Shown: positions 10,862-20,208 of the stretch, piece after piece
Layout: every line of letters begins with the position of its first letter
Numbering within the stretch: position 1 is the first letter of the stretch
Assembly (NCBI GenBank): GCA_002365855.1
Contig: DFAP01000025.1
Coordinates: forward strand, 1 to 23,907
Direction of reading: 5' to 3'
DNA: 23,907 nt
Source: Pelotomaculum sp. UBA3103
GTDB lineage: Bacteria; Bacillota; Desulfotomaculia; Desulfotomaculales; Pelotomaculaceae
Position numbers and translations under genes: made by a program
Notes under the pieces: generated by a model
Database searches by the model: none
The model's input: the letters and a program-made list of their open reading frames with translations, nothing else
Told to the model about the DNA's origin: nothing

Positions 10862-11805
10862 GCGGTTTTGCTGGAAATGATGAAACTTTAACTAAGCTTG
10901 ACCTGGAAGTTAACATAGGCGGGATTCGAATGAAGAACCCGGTTGCCACCGCCTCGGGCACTTTTGGTTTCGGACCGGAATATGCTCCCTACATAGACCT
11001 GAACCTGCTTGGCGCCATCGTGGTTAAAGGGACTACACTGGAGCCACGGTTAGGGAACCCGACTCCCAGACTGGTGGAAACATCTGCCGGCATCCTGAAC
11101 GCCATAGGTCTGCAAAACCCCGGGGTCGAACGCTTCATCGGGGAGAATCTGCCTTACCTTGCTGGTTTCGACGTTCCGGTTATTGTTAATATCTCCGGCG
11201 ACACGATTGAAGACTACGCCCTGCTGGCCGGTAAACTGAGCCGGGCCGGAGGCGTGGCGGCGCTCGAGGTCAATATCTCCTGCCCCAATGTAAAGAAAGG
11301 CGGGATGCAGTTCGGCAGCGACCCTGCTATGGCCGCCGAGGTGACCCGCGCCGTCAAGCAAAACACAAATCTGCCGGTAGTGGTCAAGCTGTCGCCTAAT
11401 GTAACCAGTATCGTAGCTGTTGCTGAAAAAGTGGCGGAGGCAGGTGCAAACGCTATTTCCCTGATCAACACCCTCCTGGGCATGGCCATTGATATTAAAA
11501 CCATGCGCCCGCTGATGGGCAACGTCATGGGCGGGCTTTCCGGCCCAGCAATAAAGCCGGTGGCTGTACGCATGGTCTGGCAGGTCTACCGCGAGGTGAG
11601 GCTGCCGATTATTGGAATTGGTGGTATAATGACTGCGGATGATGCTATTGAGTTCATCCTTGCCGGGGCTACAGCCGTGGCCGTCGGCACCGCAAATTTT
11701 GTAAACCCGCGGGCGACCATGGATGTGCTTGAGGGGATTGAAAAATACATGGTTGAAAAACGAGTTCAAAATATTTACGAACTGGTGGGAGCCGCTCATC
11801 GTTAA
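10858..11805 (+). CDS. pyrD: Dihydroorotate dehydrogenase, catalytic subunit type 1B
   Basis: About 315 aa, FMN-binding TIM barrel that oxidises dihydroorotate to orotate. The catalytic-loop cysteine typical of class 1 enzymes is C142 in '[11 protein letters not shown]'. The N-terminal '[13 protein letters not shown]', 'KLSPNVT', '[12 protein letters not shown]' and the phosphate-binding '[11 protein letters not shown]' also fit. I favour the ATG at 10858 because of the ATGA overlap with pyrK; an in-frame GTG at 10852 is the alternative (two residues longer), and both share GGAGG at 10843-10847. Adjacent pyrK makes the 1B assignment secure, with NAD+ as acceptor through PyrK. Confidence 0.95.
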   Translation: MSGFAGNDETLTKLDLEVNIGGIRMKNPVATASGTFGFGPEYAPYIDLNLLGAIVVKGTTLEPRLGNPTPRLVETSAGILNAIGLQNPGVERFIGENLPYLAGFDVPVIVNISGDTIEDYALLAGKLSRAGGVAALEVNISCPNVKKGGMQFGSDPAMAAEVTRAVKQNTNLPVVVKLSPNVTSIVAVAEKVAEAGANAISLINTLLGMAIDIKTMRPLMGNVMGGLSGPAIKPVAVRMVWQVYREVRLPIIGIGGIMTADDAIEFILAGATAVAVGTANFVNPRATMDVLEGIEKYMVEKRVQNIYELVGAAHR

Positions 11806-11853
11806 TAAAACCAGGTGGATATTAACAAGCCTGAACCATTGGGGGAATGACAA

Positions 11854-12597
11854 ATGTCTTCGTTTAAAAACCCGCTAATTATCGCCCTTGATGTCAATAC
11901 TCTGGAAGAAGCGGAAACCCTGGTAGATAAGCTTAACCCTTTCGCTGGTGGCTTCAAAGTGGGCATGCAGCTTTTTAACAGTGTCGGCCCGGAGGCGGTT
12001 AGCAGGCTCAGGGAAAAATATGTGCCTATATTTGTTGATTTAAAGCTGCATGACATCCCCAATACCGTGGCAGGGGCCACCCGTGTGCTTGTCAGGCACG
12101 GTGCGTCTATATTAAACGTGCATGCCGCCGGTGGCTTGGCCATGATGCGTGCCGCTGCGGAAGCGGCGCGTGATGAGGCCGCAAAGGCAGGCAATAAACC
12201 CCCTCTGGTTGTGGCAGTTACCGTCCTGACCAGCATCGATCAGGAAGTTTTAAATGACCAAATCGGTATTCCAGGTTTAGTAGAGGAGCGTGTCCTTGCC
12301 TGGGTCTTGCTTGCCAAAGAGGCAGGTATGGACGGTGTGGTTGCGTCGCCCCTGGAGGTGTCAGCGATCAGGAAAGCCTGCGGTCAGGATTTTGTGATTA
12401 TTACGCCCGGTGTTCGCCCGGCGGGAGTATCGGCAGACGATCAGAAAAGGACCAAAACCCCAGGGGAGGCAATTGCACTGGGGGCAAGTTTCCTGGTCGT
12501 GGGAAGGCCGGTTACGGCAGCGCCCGACCCGGTGGAGTCAACCAGGAATATTCTAAAAGAAATAACCTCAGGATTGCATAAGATAGCGGTCATGTAG
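11854..12597 (+). CDS. pyrF: Orotidine-5'-phosphate decarboxylase
   Basis: 247 aa. It decarboxylates OMP to UMP, the last pathway step. The catalytic D-x-K-x-x-D array is D62, K64, D67 in 'DLKLHDIPNT'. The barrel strands 'IIALDV' and 'GGFKVGMQLF' and the phosphate site 'ITPGVRP...LVVGRPV' are clear. A GGGGGAA ribosome site stands before the ATG. It follows pyrD by 48 bases with no hairpin. In many operons pyrE comes directly after pyrF; here a metallophosphoesterase gene separates them. Confidence 0.96.
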   Translation: MSSFKNPLIIALDVNTLEEAETLVDKLNPFAGGFKVGMQLFNSVGPEAVSRLREKYVPIFVDLKLHDIPNTVAGATRVLVRHGASILNVHAAGGLAMMRAAAEAARDEAAKAGNKPPLVVAVTVLTSIDQEVLNDQIGIPGLVEERVLAWVLLAKEAGMDGVVASPLEVSAIRKACGQDFVIITPGVRPAGVSADDQKRTKTPGEAIALGASFLVVGRPVTAAPDPVESTRNILKEITSGLHKIAVM

Positions 12598-12654
12598 GAA
12601 TAACAGGTCTGCCGGGTGAAATAGTTTGTACAGGGAAACTTTGGTGGTTTAAAC

Positions 12655-13809
12655 ATGAATTCACAATTTATTATTTTTTTTGCCGTGTTTTTTACAGTCT
12701 ACAGCTCAGTCAATTATTATATCGGGCTTCGGGGCTGGCAGGCTTTGGGCAAATTCTTACCGGCAGGCTATGGAGCGGCGTATTGGTTTATTTTTTTACT
12801 GCTTGCCGTTTCATATATTGCAGGCAGATTTGGTCAAAACTTACTGCCGGCCGTGGTAAGCAACAGCTTAATCGTTGCCGGCTCTTACTGGCTGGCTGCT
12901 ATGCATTTATTTTTCTTCATCTTTATCACCATCGACCTGGTTGGACTGTTTGGCAGAAAGTTAGGCTGGCTGACCGGTGACATGGAAAGATTTCGTGTTG
13001 GCACAGGCTTGATAGCGGTTATATTAGTCGTATGCCTGATTATTTACGGGGTCTGGAACGCGAGAAATCCCCGGCTGGTTCATTATGAAATAAACATAGC
13101 AAAGCCGGCCGGCAGCCTGGAAAAGCTCCGGGTAGTAATGATCTCGGATATTCACCTGGGCAGGATTGTTAATAATGGCAGGCTTATGAATCTGATTGAA
13201 ATGGTCAATGCACAGGAACCGGACCTGGTTTTGCTGCCGGGAGATATTATTGATGAAAATATTGACCCTTTTGTAGAGCAGCGTATGGCTGACAGCCTGC
13301 TTATGCTGAAGCCCAAATATGGCACTTTTGCAGTTTTTGGCAATCATGAATATATTGGAGGCCATTCGGAAGAGGCGTTTTCCCACTTGCAGTCCGCAGG
13401 GGTGAAAGTCCTGCGCGACAGCTATCTCATAGTAGAGGACAGTTTTTATATCGTGGGACGGGATGACAGGACGCGCGAGCGTTTTCAGGGCCAGCGGCGC
13501 CAGGAGTTGTCAGCCGTAATGGACGGGCTTGACCTTTCCCTGCCCGTTATCCTCCTCGACCACCAGCCATACGATCTCGCGGAAAGCCAGGAACAGGGCG
13601 TTGACCTGCAGCTTTCAGGGCATACCCACCTGGGGCAATTATTCCCCTTTAACTTCATCACCAAAAGGATGTTTGAGATTGACTGGGGATATTTGCGCAA
13701 GGGAGACCTCCATGTAATTGTGTCCTGCGGGTTTGGCACCTGGGGCCCGCCGATAAGGCTGGGCAATACTCCTGAAGCAGTATCGATAGTAATTAATTTT
13801 ATCAATTAA
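12655..13809 (+). CDS. Membrane-anchored metallophosphoesterase (YkuE/YaeI type)
   Basis: 384 aa. Residues 1-140 hold about four hydrophobic helices. From about residue 155 comes a calcineurin-like phosphoesterase domain with the full dinuclear-metal set: D165 and H167 (SDIH), D197 (PGDII), N230-H231-E232 (GNHE), H303 (LDHQP) and H323/H325 (GHTH). Known relatives include B. subtilis YkuE and E. coli YaeI/LpxG-like proteins, which cleave phosphoesters or pyrophosphates of lipid or cell-envelope substrates; the substrate here is unknown. The ribosome site (GGTGGT near 12641) is weak, so the start is less certain than its neighbours'. The gene sits between pyrF and pyrE on the same strand with short gaps, so it should be co-transcribed and under PyrR control. 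It has no known step in pyrimidine synthesis. Confidence 0.88.
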   Translation: MNSQFIIFFAVFFTVYSSVNYYIGLRGWQALGKFLPAGYGAAYWFIFLLLAVSYIAGRFGQNLLPAVVSNSLIVAGSYWLAAMHLFFFIFITIDLVGLFGRKLGWLTGDMERFRVGTGLIAVILVVCLIIYGVWNARNPRLVHYEINIAKPAGSLEKLRVVMISDIHLGRIVNNGRLMNLIEMVNAQEPDLVLLPGDIIDENIDPFVEQRMADSLLMLKPKYGTFAVFGNHEYIGGHSEEAFSHLQSAGVKVLRDSYLIVEDSFYIVGRDDRTRERFQGQRRQELSAVMDGLDLSLPVILLDHQPYDLAESQEQGVDLQLSGHTHLGQLFPFNFITKRMFEIDWGYLRKGDLHVIVSCGFGTWGPPIRLGNTPEAVSIVINFIN

Positions 13810-13854
13810 TAAACAGATCTTTAAATTAAAGTCAAACTAAAGAGGAGAAATCAT

Positions 13855-14430
13855 ATGCTTGGTAATGAGAAGGTAATTCCAATCCTCAGGGATACCGGCG
13901 CAATGCTGTCCGGACATTTTATGCTGACCTCGGGAAGGCACAGCGATAGCTATTTCCAGTGCGCCCTGGTGCTCCAGCATCCTGCCCACGCCGAAAAACT
14001 CTGCGGGGAACTTGCCTCCAGGTTTACCGGCAAGGATGTTACTGCTGTGGTCGGGCCTGCTATGGGAGGCATCGTTTTATCCTACGAGACGGCGCGGGCG
14101 CTAGGCGCGCGCGGCCTTTTTGCCGAGAGGGAGAACGGTGTTATGACCATCAGGAGAGGTTTTTCCATCAAGCCCGGTGAAAAGGTTTTGGTTGTGGAGG
14201 ATGTGATCACCACCGGGGGTTCACTCCGGGAGGTTGTTGAAGTAGTGCGCAGTCATGGAGGAGAAGTCGTCGGCGCGGGTGTGCTCGTTGATCGCAGTAA
14301 TGGAACAGTTGATCTGGGAGTGCCCATGGAAGCGCTCCTGACTGTTGAAGCAGTGTCCTATGATCCCGGGGAGTGTCCGCTCTGTGTCAAAGGTATCCCG
14401 GCGATAAAACCGGGAAGCAGGAGTATCTAG
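13855..14430 (+). CDS. pyrE: Orotate phosphoribosyltransferase
   Basis: 191 aa. It converts orotate and PRPP to OMP, upstream of PyrF. The PRPP loop 'VLVVEDVITTGGS' and 'GPAMGGIVLSYE' are typical. The C-terminal extension with 'GECPLC' resembles the thermophile/clostridial-type PyrE subfamily rather than the enterobacterial one. AGAGGAG upstream of the ATG is a strong ribosome site. It is the last gene of the operon. Its stop lies two bases from the stop of the convergent rqcH, so its mRNA must end inside the rqcH antisense region; I see no clear terminator in the first 150 bases. Confidence 0.95.
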   Translation: MLGNEKVIPILRDTGAMLSGHFMLTSGRHSDSYFQCALVLQHPAHAEKLCGELASRFTGKDVTAVVGPAMGGIVLSYETARALGARGLFAERENGVMTIRRGFSIKPGEKVLVVEDVITTGGSLREVVEVVRSHGGEVVGAGVLVDRSNGTVDLGVPMEALLTVEAVSYDPGECPLCVKGIPAIKPGSRSI

Positions 14431-14432
14431 TA

Positions 14433-16217
14433 TTAAGGTTCGCCACCAAAAGTCTCAATGCCGGTTCTTAACGCCGCTTCCTCATCGGGGGCGGCCATAA
14501 TTGTTTTTTGATGATCATAGATGACCCTGCCGGGCTTTGCGCCCTTGGGCTTACGGACGTGCTTTTTAAAAGTGTAGTCTACGGGAACGCTTCCCGCGCT
14601 GCGCCCTTTGCTGAAGTAGGCCGCGAGGCCTGCGGCTTCTGTCAGGGTTGTCAGCGGCACTTCCTTTCCTGCCGACCGGATAATGACATGAGCGCCCGGG
14701 ATGTCTTTAGCATGCAGCCAGATGTCCTCCTCCCGGGCCATCCTCATGGTCAGGTAGTCGTTCTGCTTATTGTTTTTACCTACTAAAATCTGAAAGCCGT
14801 CCGTGGAGCGATAGGTGAAATGCTGGTGCGCGGGAACCGCCTTTTTATCTTTTTTATGTTTTAAAGTGGATTGTTTGATATAACCCTGGTCCGCAAGTTC
14901 CTGTTTAACCTCGGCCAGATCCTGGAGCACGGCCGCATGGTCAAGGGCTATTTTAACTCCTTCCAGGTAATCCAATTCGTCAAGGGCCAAACCGGTCCTG
15001 ACTTCTAAGGCAGCCCTGGTATTTTTCGACTTAACATACTTTTTAAAATAGACCTGTGCATTTTCTGAAGGGGTGAGGTGAGGACCCAGCGGAATTGTAA
15101 CGGCTGGGCAGGTTTCCTCAAAATAATTTTCTAATGTTACCTCCTCAGGACCCTTCTGTAAGCGGTAGAGATTGGCTGTAAGCAGTTCGCCATAAAGCCT
15201 TAGCCTTTCGTTACCTGTTGCTTCTTCCAGGCTCCCGGCGTACAAATTCAGCTTTTTTTCCAAACGGGCAATCTCTTTGTTTAAAAGGGATGAAACCGAG
15301 TTTTTTTCACGGTCAAGCTTCTCCATAGTCTCACGGGACGAAAAAAAGACGTCAAGCAGCGAATTCATTTCCCCGCCCTCGCTTTTTTGGCCGGTGTGAT
15401 GCAGATCAAGAGCGGCGAATTCCAGGGGCTCACCCCGCTTGCCTGTGATTATACAGGGTGTGAATTGACCCTGGTTTGCCGGTGCGAGCACTCCGTAGAA
15501 GGCTTTCCAGAGTGACCTTAACTCGTGATCGCCGCAGTGGTCCAGGAGATCGTCCGCTTGAAGACCGGCCCTGCTGACTATTTCCCTGCAGGTAACTATA
15601 CTTAACCCATCAAAGCTTTTTTGCAGCAGTTCGGGGAGTTTTGTTTCCAGGGGTAAAGCAAGACAAGCCTGTCGGAACTTATCTTCATCCAGCGTAAGGG
15701 GGTTAAGCTTATGCTGAGATGGAGGGGATAGATACTGCCGGCCCGGCAGTATTTCCCGGTACCTGCTGACCGAATGGGAATAGCGCTTGATCCCGTCAAT
15801 AACAACACCGTTGGAATTGTCCTTCAGAATGATGTTGCTGTGTTTGCCCATTATCTCACAGATCAGGTGCTTCTCCGAGGGCTGGCCCAATTCATCCCTT
15901 GAATCCACTCTCACTACTAAAACCCGCTCCAGCCCTGCCTGCTCAAAGCCAATGATGCGCCCGCCCTCCAGGTGTTTGCGCAGAACCATGCAGAACAGCG
16001 GCGGTGAGGTGGGGTTTTCTCTTGTTGACTTGGTGAGATGAACGCGGGCATTGCGGGCATTAGCCGAGAGGAGCAGTTTTTGTCTTGCTCCGGGTTTGTG
16101 CACCAGCAGGACCAGCTCAACTTTGTCCGGTTGGTACACTCTTTCTATACGTCCTCCGGTTAGTTTAGCTTCAAGTTCCGAGCGTACCGCCGCCATGACG
16201 AGTCCGTCAAAAGGCAC
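14433..16217 (-). CDS. rqcH: RqcH / NFACT family ribosome quality-control protein
   Basis: 594 aa from the chosen start. Bacterial Rqc2 homologue (long annotated as fibronectin-binding protein FbpA): it binds obstructed 50S-peptidyl-tRNA complexes and directs C-terminal alanine tailing. Seen here are the NFACT-N domain (starts MPFDGLVM), 'EIMGKHSNIIL' near residue 125, a coiled-coil middle (about 299-430), and a C-terminal NFACT-R domain with 'DIWLHAKDIPGAHV' near residue 498. The start is a GTG at 16217-16215, seven bases after GGAGGT; the frame extends 46 codons further upstream to 16355, but that segment is A+T-rich, crosses the promoter-like -10 and does not match the family. Residues 97-98 are E-R; B. 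subtilis RqcH is reported to have D-R there. It is transcribed toward pyrE. Confidence 0.92.
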   Translation of the reverse strand: MPFDGLVMAAVRSELEAKLTGGRIERVYQPDKVELVLLVHKPGARQKLLLSANARNARVHLTKSTRENPTSPPLFCMVLRKHLEGGRIIGFEQAGLERVLVVRVDSRDELGQPSEKHLICEIMGKHSNIILKDNSNGVVIDGIKRYSHSVSRYREILPGRQYLSPPSQHKLNPLTLDEDKFRQACLALPLETKLPELLQKSFDGLSIVTCREIVSRAGLQADDLLDHCGDHELRSLWKAFYGVLAPANQGQFTPCIITGKRGEPLEFAALDLHHTGQKSEGGEMNSLLDVFFSSRETMEKLDREKNSVSSLLNKEIARLEKKLNLYAGSLEEATGNERLRLYGELLTANLYRLQKGPEEVTLENYFEETCPAVTIPLGPHLTPSENAQVYFKKYVKSKNTRAALEVRTGLALDELDYLEGVKIALDHAAVLQDLAEVKQELADQGYIKQSTLKHKKDKKAVPAHQHFTYRSTDGFQILVGKNNKQNDYLTMRMAREEDIWLHAKDIPGAHVIIRSAGKEVPLTTLTEAAGLAAYFSKGRSAGSVPVDYTFKKHVRKPKGAKPGRVIYDHQKTIMAAPDEEAALRTGIETFGGEP

Positions 16218-16314
16218 TTTGTTTACCTCCGAAAATGCGTATTTTGGTAAATGTAAATATGTATTAGATAAATATCCATTTGTTTTATATTTAACGAAAA
16301 AAAACGGTGAATCT

Positions 16315-16323
16315 ATTATAACA
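16315..16323 (-). promoter_or_regulatory. Candidate extended -10 promoter of rqcH
   Basis: Read on the - strand, TGT-TATAAT gives a perfect -10 with the TGn extension. No good -35 is visible 16-18 bases upstream, which extended -10 promoters tolerate. Transcription would start about 90 bases before the GTG codon. Confidence 0.5.
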
Positions 16324-16451
16324 AAAAACATACTCTTAATGACTCTGGTTTTCAATAGATTTTAAACGCCTGCCCAGTAAAAGGTAATTTTTTACTCCTG
16401 TCCAGAATAAGTTAAGGAATAATAAGGAAAAAGGACAAGGGGTGACCTGTT

Positions 16452-19196
16452 ATGGCTGGGCGTTGGTACTCACTAACTCAGCAAGAAGTGTTAGAACACT
16501 ATAAATCCGACGGAACGAAAGGCTTAAACGAGAAGGAGGTCAGGGAAAGAGCCGCGAGGTTTGGCCCGAATGAGCTTGCCAAAACCCCTAAAGCTCCGCC
16601 CTGGACAATTTTTCTCAACCAGTTTAAGGACTTTATGGTGCTGGTGCTTCTGGGGGCAACGGTTATATCCGGTTTTTTGGGAGAGTACGCAGACGCCATC
16701 ACCATCATGATTATTGTGGTGGTCAATGCAGTTTTGGGGTTTATCCAGGAATACCGCGCCGAGCGCTCAATGGAAGCTTTAAAGCAGTTGATCTCACCGG
16801 AAGCCAGGGTGCTACGCGGCGGGCACGATCGCAGGATACCTGCAGTGGAACTGGTGCCTGGCGACATCGTTTTTCTGGAAGAAGGGGATAGGGTCCCTGC
16901 AGACCTGCGGCTGCTACAGGCTTCTAACCTCGGGGTTGAAGAGTCCGCTCTTACGGGGGAGTCAACACCGGTAAGAAAAGCTGTGGAAGCCCTGCCCGGG
17001 AGGGAGCTTAACCTTGGAGATACCAGTAATATGGCCTACCTAGGCACAGTTGTCACCAGGGGGCGTGGTCGCGGAATCGTGGTAAATACCGGCATGGCAA
17101 CAGAAATGGGCCAGATCTGCGGCATGATCCAGGAGGCAGGGCAGGAAGAGACCCCCCTCCAGCGGCGCCTGGCCCAGTTGGGCAAAGGGTTGGTAGCTTT
17201 TTGCCTGACCATCTGCGCTGTCGTGGTTGTAATGGGGATTACCAGGGGCGAGGAACCCTACCAGATGTTCCTGGCAGGTGTCAGCCTGGCGGTGGCGGCC
17301 ATTCCCGAGGGGCTGCCGGCTATTGTCACGGTGTCCCTGGCTATCGGCGTTCAGCGGATGATCCGCCGTAATGTTATCGTCCGCAGGCTTCCTGCGGTCG
17401 AAACTCTGGGCTGCGCCACGGTAATTTGTTCAGATAAAACCGGAACTCTCACCCAAAACCAGATGACTGTTAGAAAGGTTATCATTGGCGAATATATCCT
17501 TGATGTAACAGGGGAGGGCTATGATCCCAAAGGTGAATTTACCGGTCCGGCGGACAGGCAGGAGCAACATTTCAGCTTAATCATGAAAGCTGCGGCGCTC
17601 TGCAACAACGCTATACTGGAGCGCGGCGGCATTAGTGTGACCGGACTGTTCAGGGGCTTGACCAAAGGCCGGCAAGCCAGGCAGTGGTCTGTCATGGGCG
17701 ACCCGACCGAGGGGGCGCTCCTGGTTGTTGCCGCCAAAGCAGGATTCTGGCGTGAGAAGCTCGAGACGAAGGATGAGCGGGTAGCAGAGCTGCCCTTTGA
17801 TTCCGATCGCAAGCGCATGACCGTGGTATACAAAGAGCCTTCCGGCAGTATGAAGGCTTATGTAAAGGGAGCGCCGGATGTCGTGCTGGACCTGTGCACC
17901 CATGTCTTCAAGGGAGGGATGGCTGTGCCCCTTTCAAAGCGTGACAGGCAGGAAATCCTTGACCAGAACTCTTCCCTGGCCGGAAAGGCGCTGCGGGTGC
18001 TTGCTTTTGCCTACCGTGATCTGCCTGCTAATACCGGGGAATTCTCAGAAGAGCTGCTCGAGAGGCGCCTGATCTATCTTGGAATGGCGGGGATGATCGA
18101 CCCGCCGAGGCCCGCCGCGGTACAAGCTGTGCATACCTGCCGCAGGGCGGGAATCAAGGCGGTAATGATCACCGGTGACCACCAGCTTACTGCGAACGCG
18201 GTGGCAAAAGAACTGGGAATCTTATATAAGGACACTAAAATTATAACCGGACGCGAGCTGGACAACATGTCCGACGCGGAGTTTAAGAAAAATGTCAATG
18301 CTGTTTCAGTATATGCCAGGGTATCACCGAGGCACAAACTGCGGATTGTACAAGCTTTAAAAGAAGCAGGGCATGTGGTTGCCATGACCGGCGACGGGGT
18401 AAACGACGCCCCGGCGGTCAAAGAGGCGGATATTGGAATCGCCATGGGGATCACCGGGACGGATGTTACCAAAGAAGCCTCTTCCATGGTGCTTACCGAT
18501 GATGACTTCGGCAGCATCGTTGCCGCAGTGGAAGAAGGGCGTGGAATCTACGACAACATCCGTAAATTTATCCGGTACCTTCTCTCCTGCAATGTAGGAG
18601 AAGTGCTGACCATGTTCCTCGCGGTCCTGGTGGGGCTGCCGCTTCCGCTGGTACCGATCCAGATCCTCTGGATGAACCTTGTTACCGACGGTCTCCCTGC
18701 GATGGCGCTGGGGGTTGACCCCCATGACCGTGATATCATGTCCCGCCCCCCCAGGCATCCGAGGGAGAGTGTTTTTTCACACGGCATGGCCTGGCGGATT
18801 GTATCCAGCGGGACGGTAATTGGCCTGGGCACCCTGCTGGCCTTTTGTATCGGGTATTCCACAGGGGACGTGGGCCTGGCCAGGACCATGGCATTTAATA
18901 CCCTGGTTTTTTTCCAGCTGTTTTATGTCTTTACCTGCCGCTCAGAGTTTCACACCATCCTGGAAGTCGGGATCTTATCTAACCCTTATTTATTAGGGGC
19001 TGTGTCAATTTCCGCCCTCCTGCAGATGGCAGTAAACTATATACCCTTCCTGCAGCCGGTCTTCCACGTTGTACCTTTAAGCGGGATGCAGTGGGCTGTC
19101 GTTTTGGCCATAGCCATGACCCCAACCGTACTGGGAACGATTTTCAACCACTTTATCAGAGGGGCTGAAAAAAAAGTAATGTACCTGAAGGTGTGA
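16452..19196 (+). CDS. P2A-type Ca2+-transporting ATPase (SERCA-like)
   Basis: 914 aa. P-type ATPase expected to export Ca2+ from the cytoplasm. The N-terminal cation-ATPase domain, A-domain TGES (168-171), phosphorylated D328 in 'DKTGTLT', 'KGAPD' in the N-domain and the hinge 'MTGDGVNDAP' are all intact. Residues matching SERCA's Ca2+ ligands are present: E286 in M4 'IPEGLP', N714 and E717 in M5 'NVGEV', and N742, T745, D746 in M6 'NLVTD'. This supports Ca2+ rather than heavy metals and suggests two sites, although Mn2+ transport is known in relatives. About ten membrane segments are predicted. AAGGGGTGA precedes the ATG. It is divergent from rqcH, and dapF follows after 58 bases, so the two may share a transcript by position only. 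Confidence 0.94.
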   Translation: MAGRWYSLTQQEVLEHYKSDGTKGLNEKEVRERAARFGPNELAKTPKAPPWTIFLNQFKDFMVLVLLGATVISGFLGEYADAITIMIIVVVNAVLGFIQEYRAERSMEALKQLISPEARVLRGGHDRRIPAVELVPGDIVFLEEGDRVPADLRLLQASNLGVEESALTGESTPVRKAVEALPGRELNLGDTSNMAYLGTVVTRGRGRGIVVNTGMATEMGQICGMIQEAGQEETPLQRRLAQLGKGLVAFCLTICAVVVVMGITRGEEPYQMFLAGVSLAVAAIPEGLPAIVTVSLAIGVQRMIRRNVIVRRLPAVETLGCATVICSDKTGTLTQNQMTVRKVIIGEYILDVTGEGYDPKGEFTGPADRQEQHFSLIMKAAALCNNAILERGGISVTGLFRGLTKGRQARQWSVMGDPTEGALLVVAAKAGFWREKLETKDERVAELPFDSDRKRMTVVYKEPSGSMKAYVKGAPDVVLDLCTHVFKGGMAVPLSKRDRQEILDQNSSLAGKALRVLAFAYRDLPANTGEFSEELLERRLIYLGMAGMIDPPRPAAVQAVHTCRRAGIKAVMITGDHQLTANAVAKELGILYKDTKIITGRELDNMSDAEFKKNVNAVSVYARVSPRHKLRIVQALKEAGHVVAMTGDGVNDAPAVKEADIGIAMGITGTDVTKEASSMVLTDDDFGSIVAAVEEGRGIYDNIRKFIRYLLSCNVGEVLTMFLAVLVGLPLPLVPIQILWMNLVTDGLPAMALGVDPHDRDIMSRPPRHPRESVFSHGMAWRIVSSGTVIGLGTLLAFCIGYSTGDVGLARTMAFNTLVFFQLFYVFTCRSEFHTILEVGILSNPYLLGAVSISALLQMAVNYIPFLQPVFHVVPLSGMQWAVVLAIAMTPTVLGTIFNHFIRGAEKKVMYLKV

Positions 19197-19254
19197 TTGG
19201 GTTAAAATAATAGATATCTTGTGACAAACAGCCGACTAACTGGAGGTACGTAAA

Positions 19255-20091
19255 GTGCGTTTTACAAAAGTGCATGGCCTTGGCAACGACTTTATTCTAG
19301 TGAATTGTTTTGAAGAAAAAATCAATATTGAGCAGACGCCTGAGTTAGCTTTAAGGATGTGCGACCGTTATTTCGGTGTTGGAGCGGACGGCCTGGTCCT
19401 GCTTCTCCCGTCGGAATCCAGCGACGTCAACATGCGCATATTCAACTCAGACGGCAGCGAGGCTGAAATGTGCGGCAACGCAATCCGCTGTGTGGCCAAG
19501 TATCTATACGAACAAGGTCTGGTTAAGAAGGAAAAAGTCCAGGTGGAAACTCTCGCGGGGACAATAGTACCCCAGCTAATAATTGAAAACGGCAGGGTTA
19601 AAATGGTACGGGTCGACATGGGGGAACCACGGCTGAATCGCCGGGAGATTCCTATGGAAGGGCCGGCCGGACAGGTTATTAACGAGCCCTTGGAAGTTGA
19701 CGGCATCACCAGTTATGTGACGGCAGTTTCAATGGGCAATCCCCACTGCATCATTTTTGTGCCGGACGTGGGTCAGGTTCTCCTGGATGACATCGGTCCC
19801 CGTATTGAGAAACACCCCGCCTTTCCCCGGAAGACCAACGTGGAGTTTGTACAGGTCTTAAACCGGGACGAGGTAAAGATGAAGGTTTGGGAAAGAGGCG
19901 CCGGGGAGACCATGGCCTGCGGCACCGGGGCCTGCGCCACAGCCGTAGCCTGTGTTTTAAACGGCCACACCGGACGCAAGCTGACAGTGCACCTGAAGGG
20001 CGGAGACCTTTTCATCGAGTGGGCGGAGAATAACCATGTGTATATGACCGGTCCGGCTGAGGAAGTATTCACCGGGGTGTATCCTATTTAG
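19255..20091 (+). CDS. dapF: Diaminopimelate epimerase
   Basis: 278 aa. It interconverts LL- and meso-diaminopimelate for lysine and peptidoglycan synthesis. The two catalytic cysteines are C73 in 'EMCGNAIRC' and C222 in 'ACGTGACA'; the N-terminal '[13 protein letters not shown]' is typical. The start is GTG at 19255, eight bases after GGAGG (19242-19246). No other lysine gene is nearby. The last 19 codons, the stop and the following terminator are present a second time at 22506-22649, so this gene end marks one edge of a rearranged region. The gene here is complete and should be functional. Confidence 0.95.
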   Translation: MRFTKVHGLGNDFILVNCFEEKINIEQTPELALRMCDRYFGVGADGLVLLLPSESSDVNMRIFNSDGSEAEMCGNAIRCVAKYLYEQGLVKKEKVQVETLAGTIVPQLIIENGRVKMVRVDMGEPRLNRREIPMEGPAGQVINEPLEVDGITSYVTAVSMGNPHCIIFVPDVGQVLLDDIGPRIEKHPAFPRKTNVEFVQVLNRDEVKMKVWERGAGETMACGTGACATAVACVLNGHTGRKLTVHLKGGDLFIEWAENNHVYMTGPAEEVFTGVYPI

Positions 20092-20166
20092 CATCAGGTT
20101 AGCCAAAAGTATGATAAATAAAAGATGACGAAACGGGCGGGAGCCATGTGCTTTTAGCTCGTTTTT
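20030..20166 (+). repeat. Direct repeat copy 1: dapF 3' end plus terminator
   Basis: This stretch (last 19 dapF codons, stop, about 40 bases of spacer, terminator) is matched in the same orientation by 22506-22649. By eye the copies are about 90% identical, with one 4-base indel in the spacer. Similarity stops abruptly on both sides. Confidence 0.9.
20132..20166 (+). terminator. dapF terminator (degenerate copy)
   Basis: AACGGGC (20132-20138) pairs with GCTCGTT (20157-20163) with one G-U pair, followed by TTTTT. The equivalent hairpin at 22611-22649 has a perfect stem and a longer T-run. Confidence 0.75.
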
Positions 20167-20208
20167 ATGTTTAATTATGGCTTCTTTCCCCTCAAAAAAG
20201 GAGGAATA

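Noticed and set aside
11050..11853. 267-codon open frame on the - strand opposite pyrD, and similar long frames opposite carB and the Ca2+ ATPase
   Set aside because: They mirror well-identified genes, lack ribosome sites and show no recognisable domain.
16218..16355. N-terminal extension of rqcH by 46 codons
   Set aside because: It overlaps the extended -10 element, is A+T-rich, and lies upstream of a strong GGAGGT site placed correctly for the GTG at 16217, where the family's conserved N-terminus begins.
16376..16396. AGTAAAA/TTTTACT hairpin upstream of the Ca2+ ATPase
   Set aside because: The stem is short and A/T-only; no T-run or regulatory context, easily chance in A+T-rich sequence.
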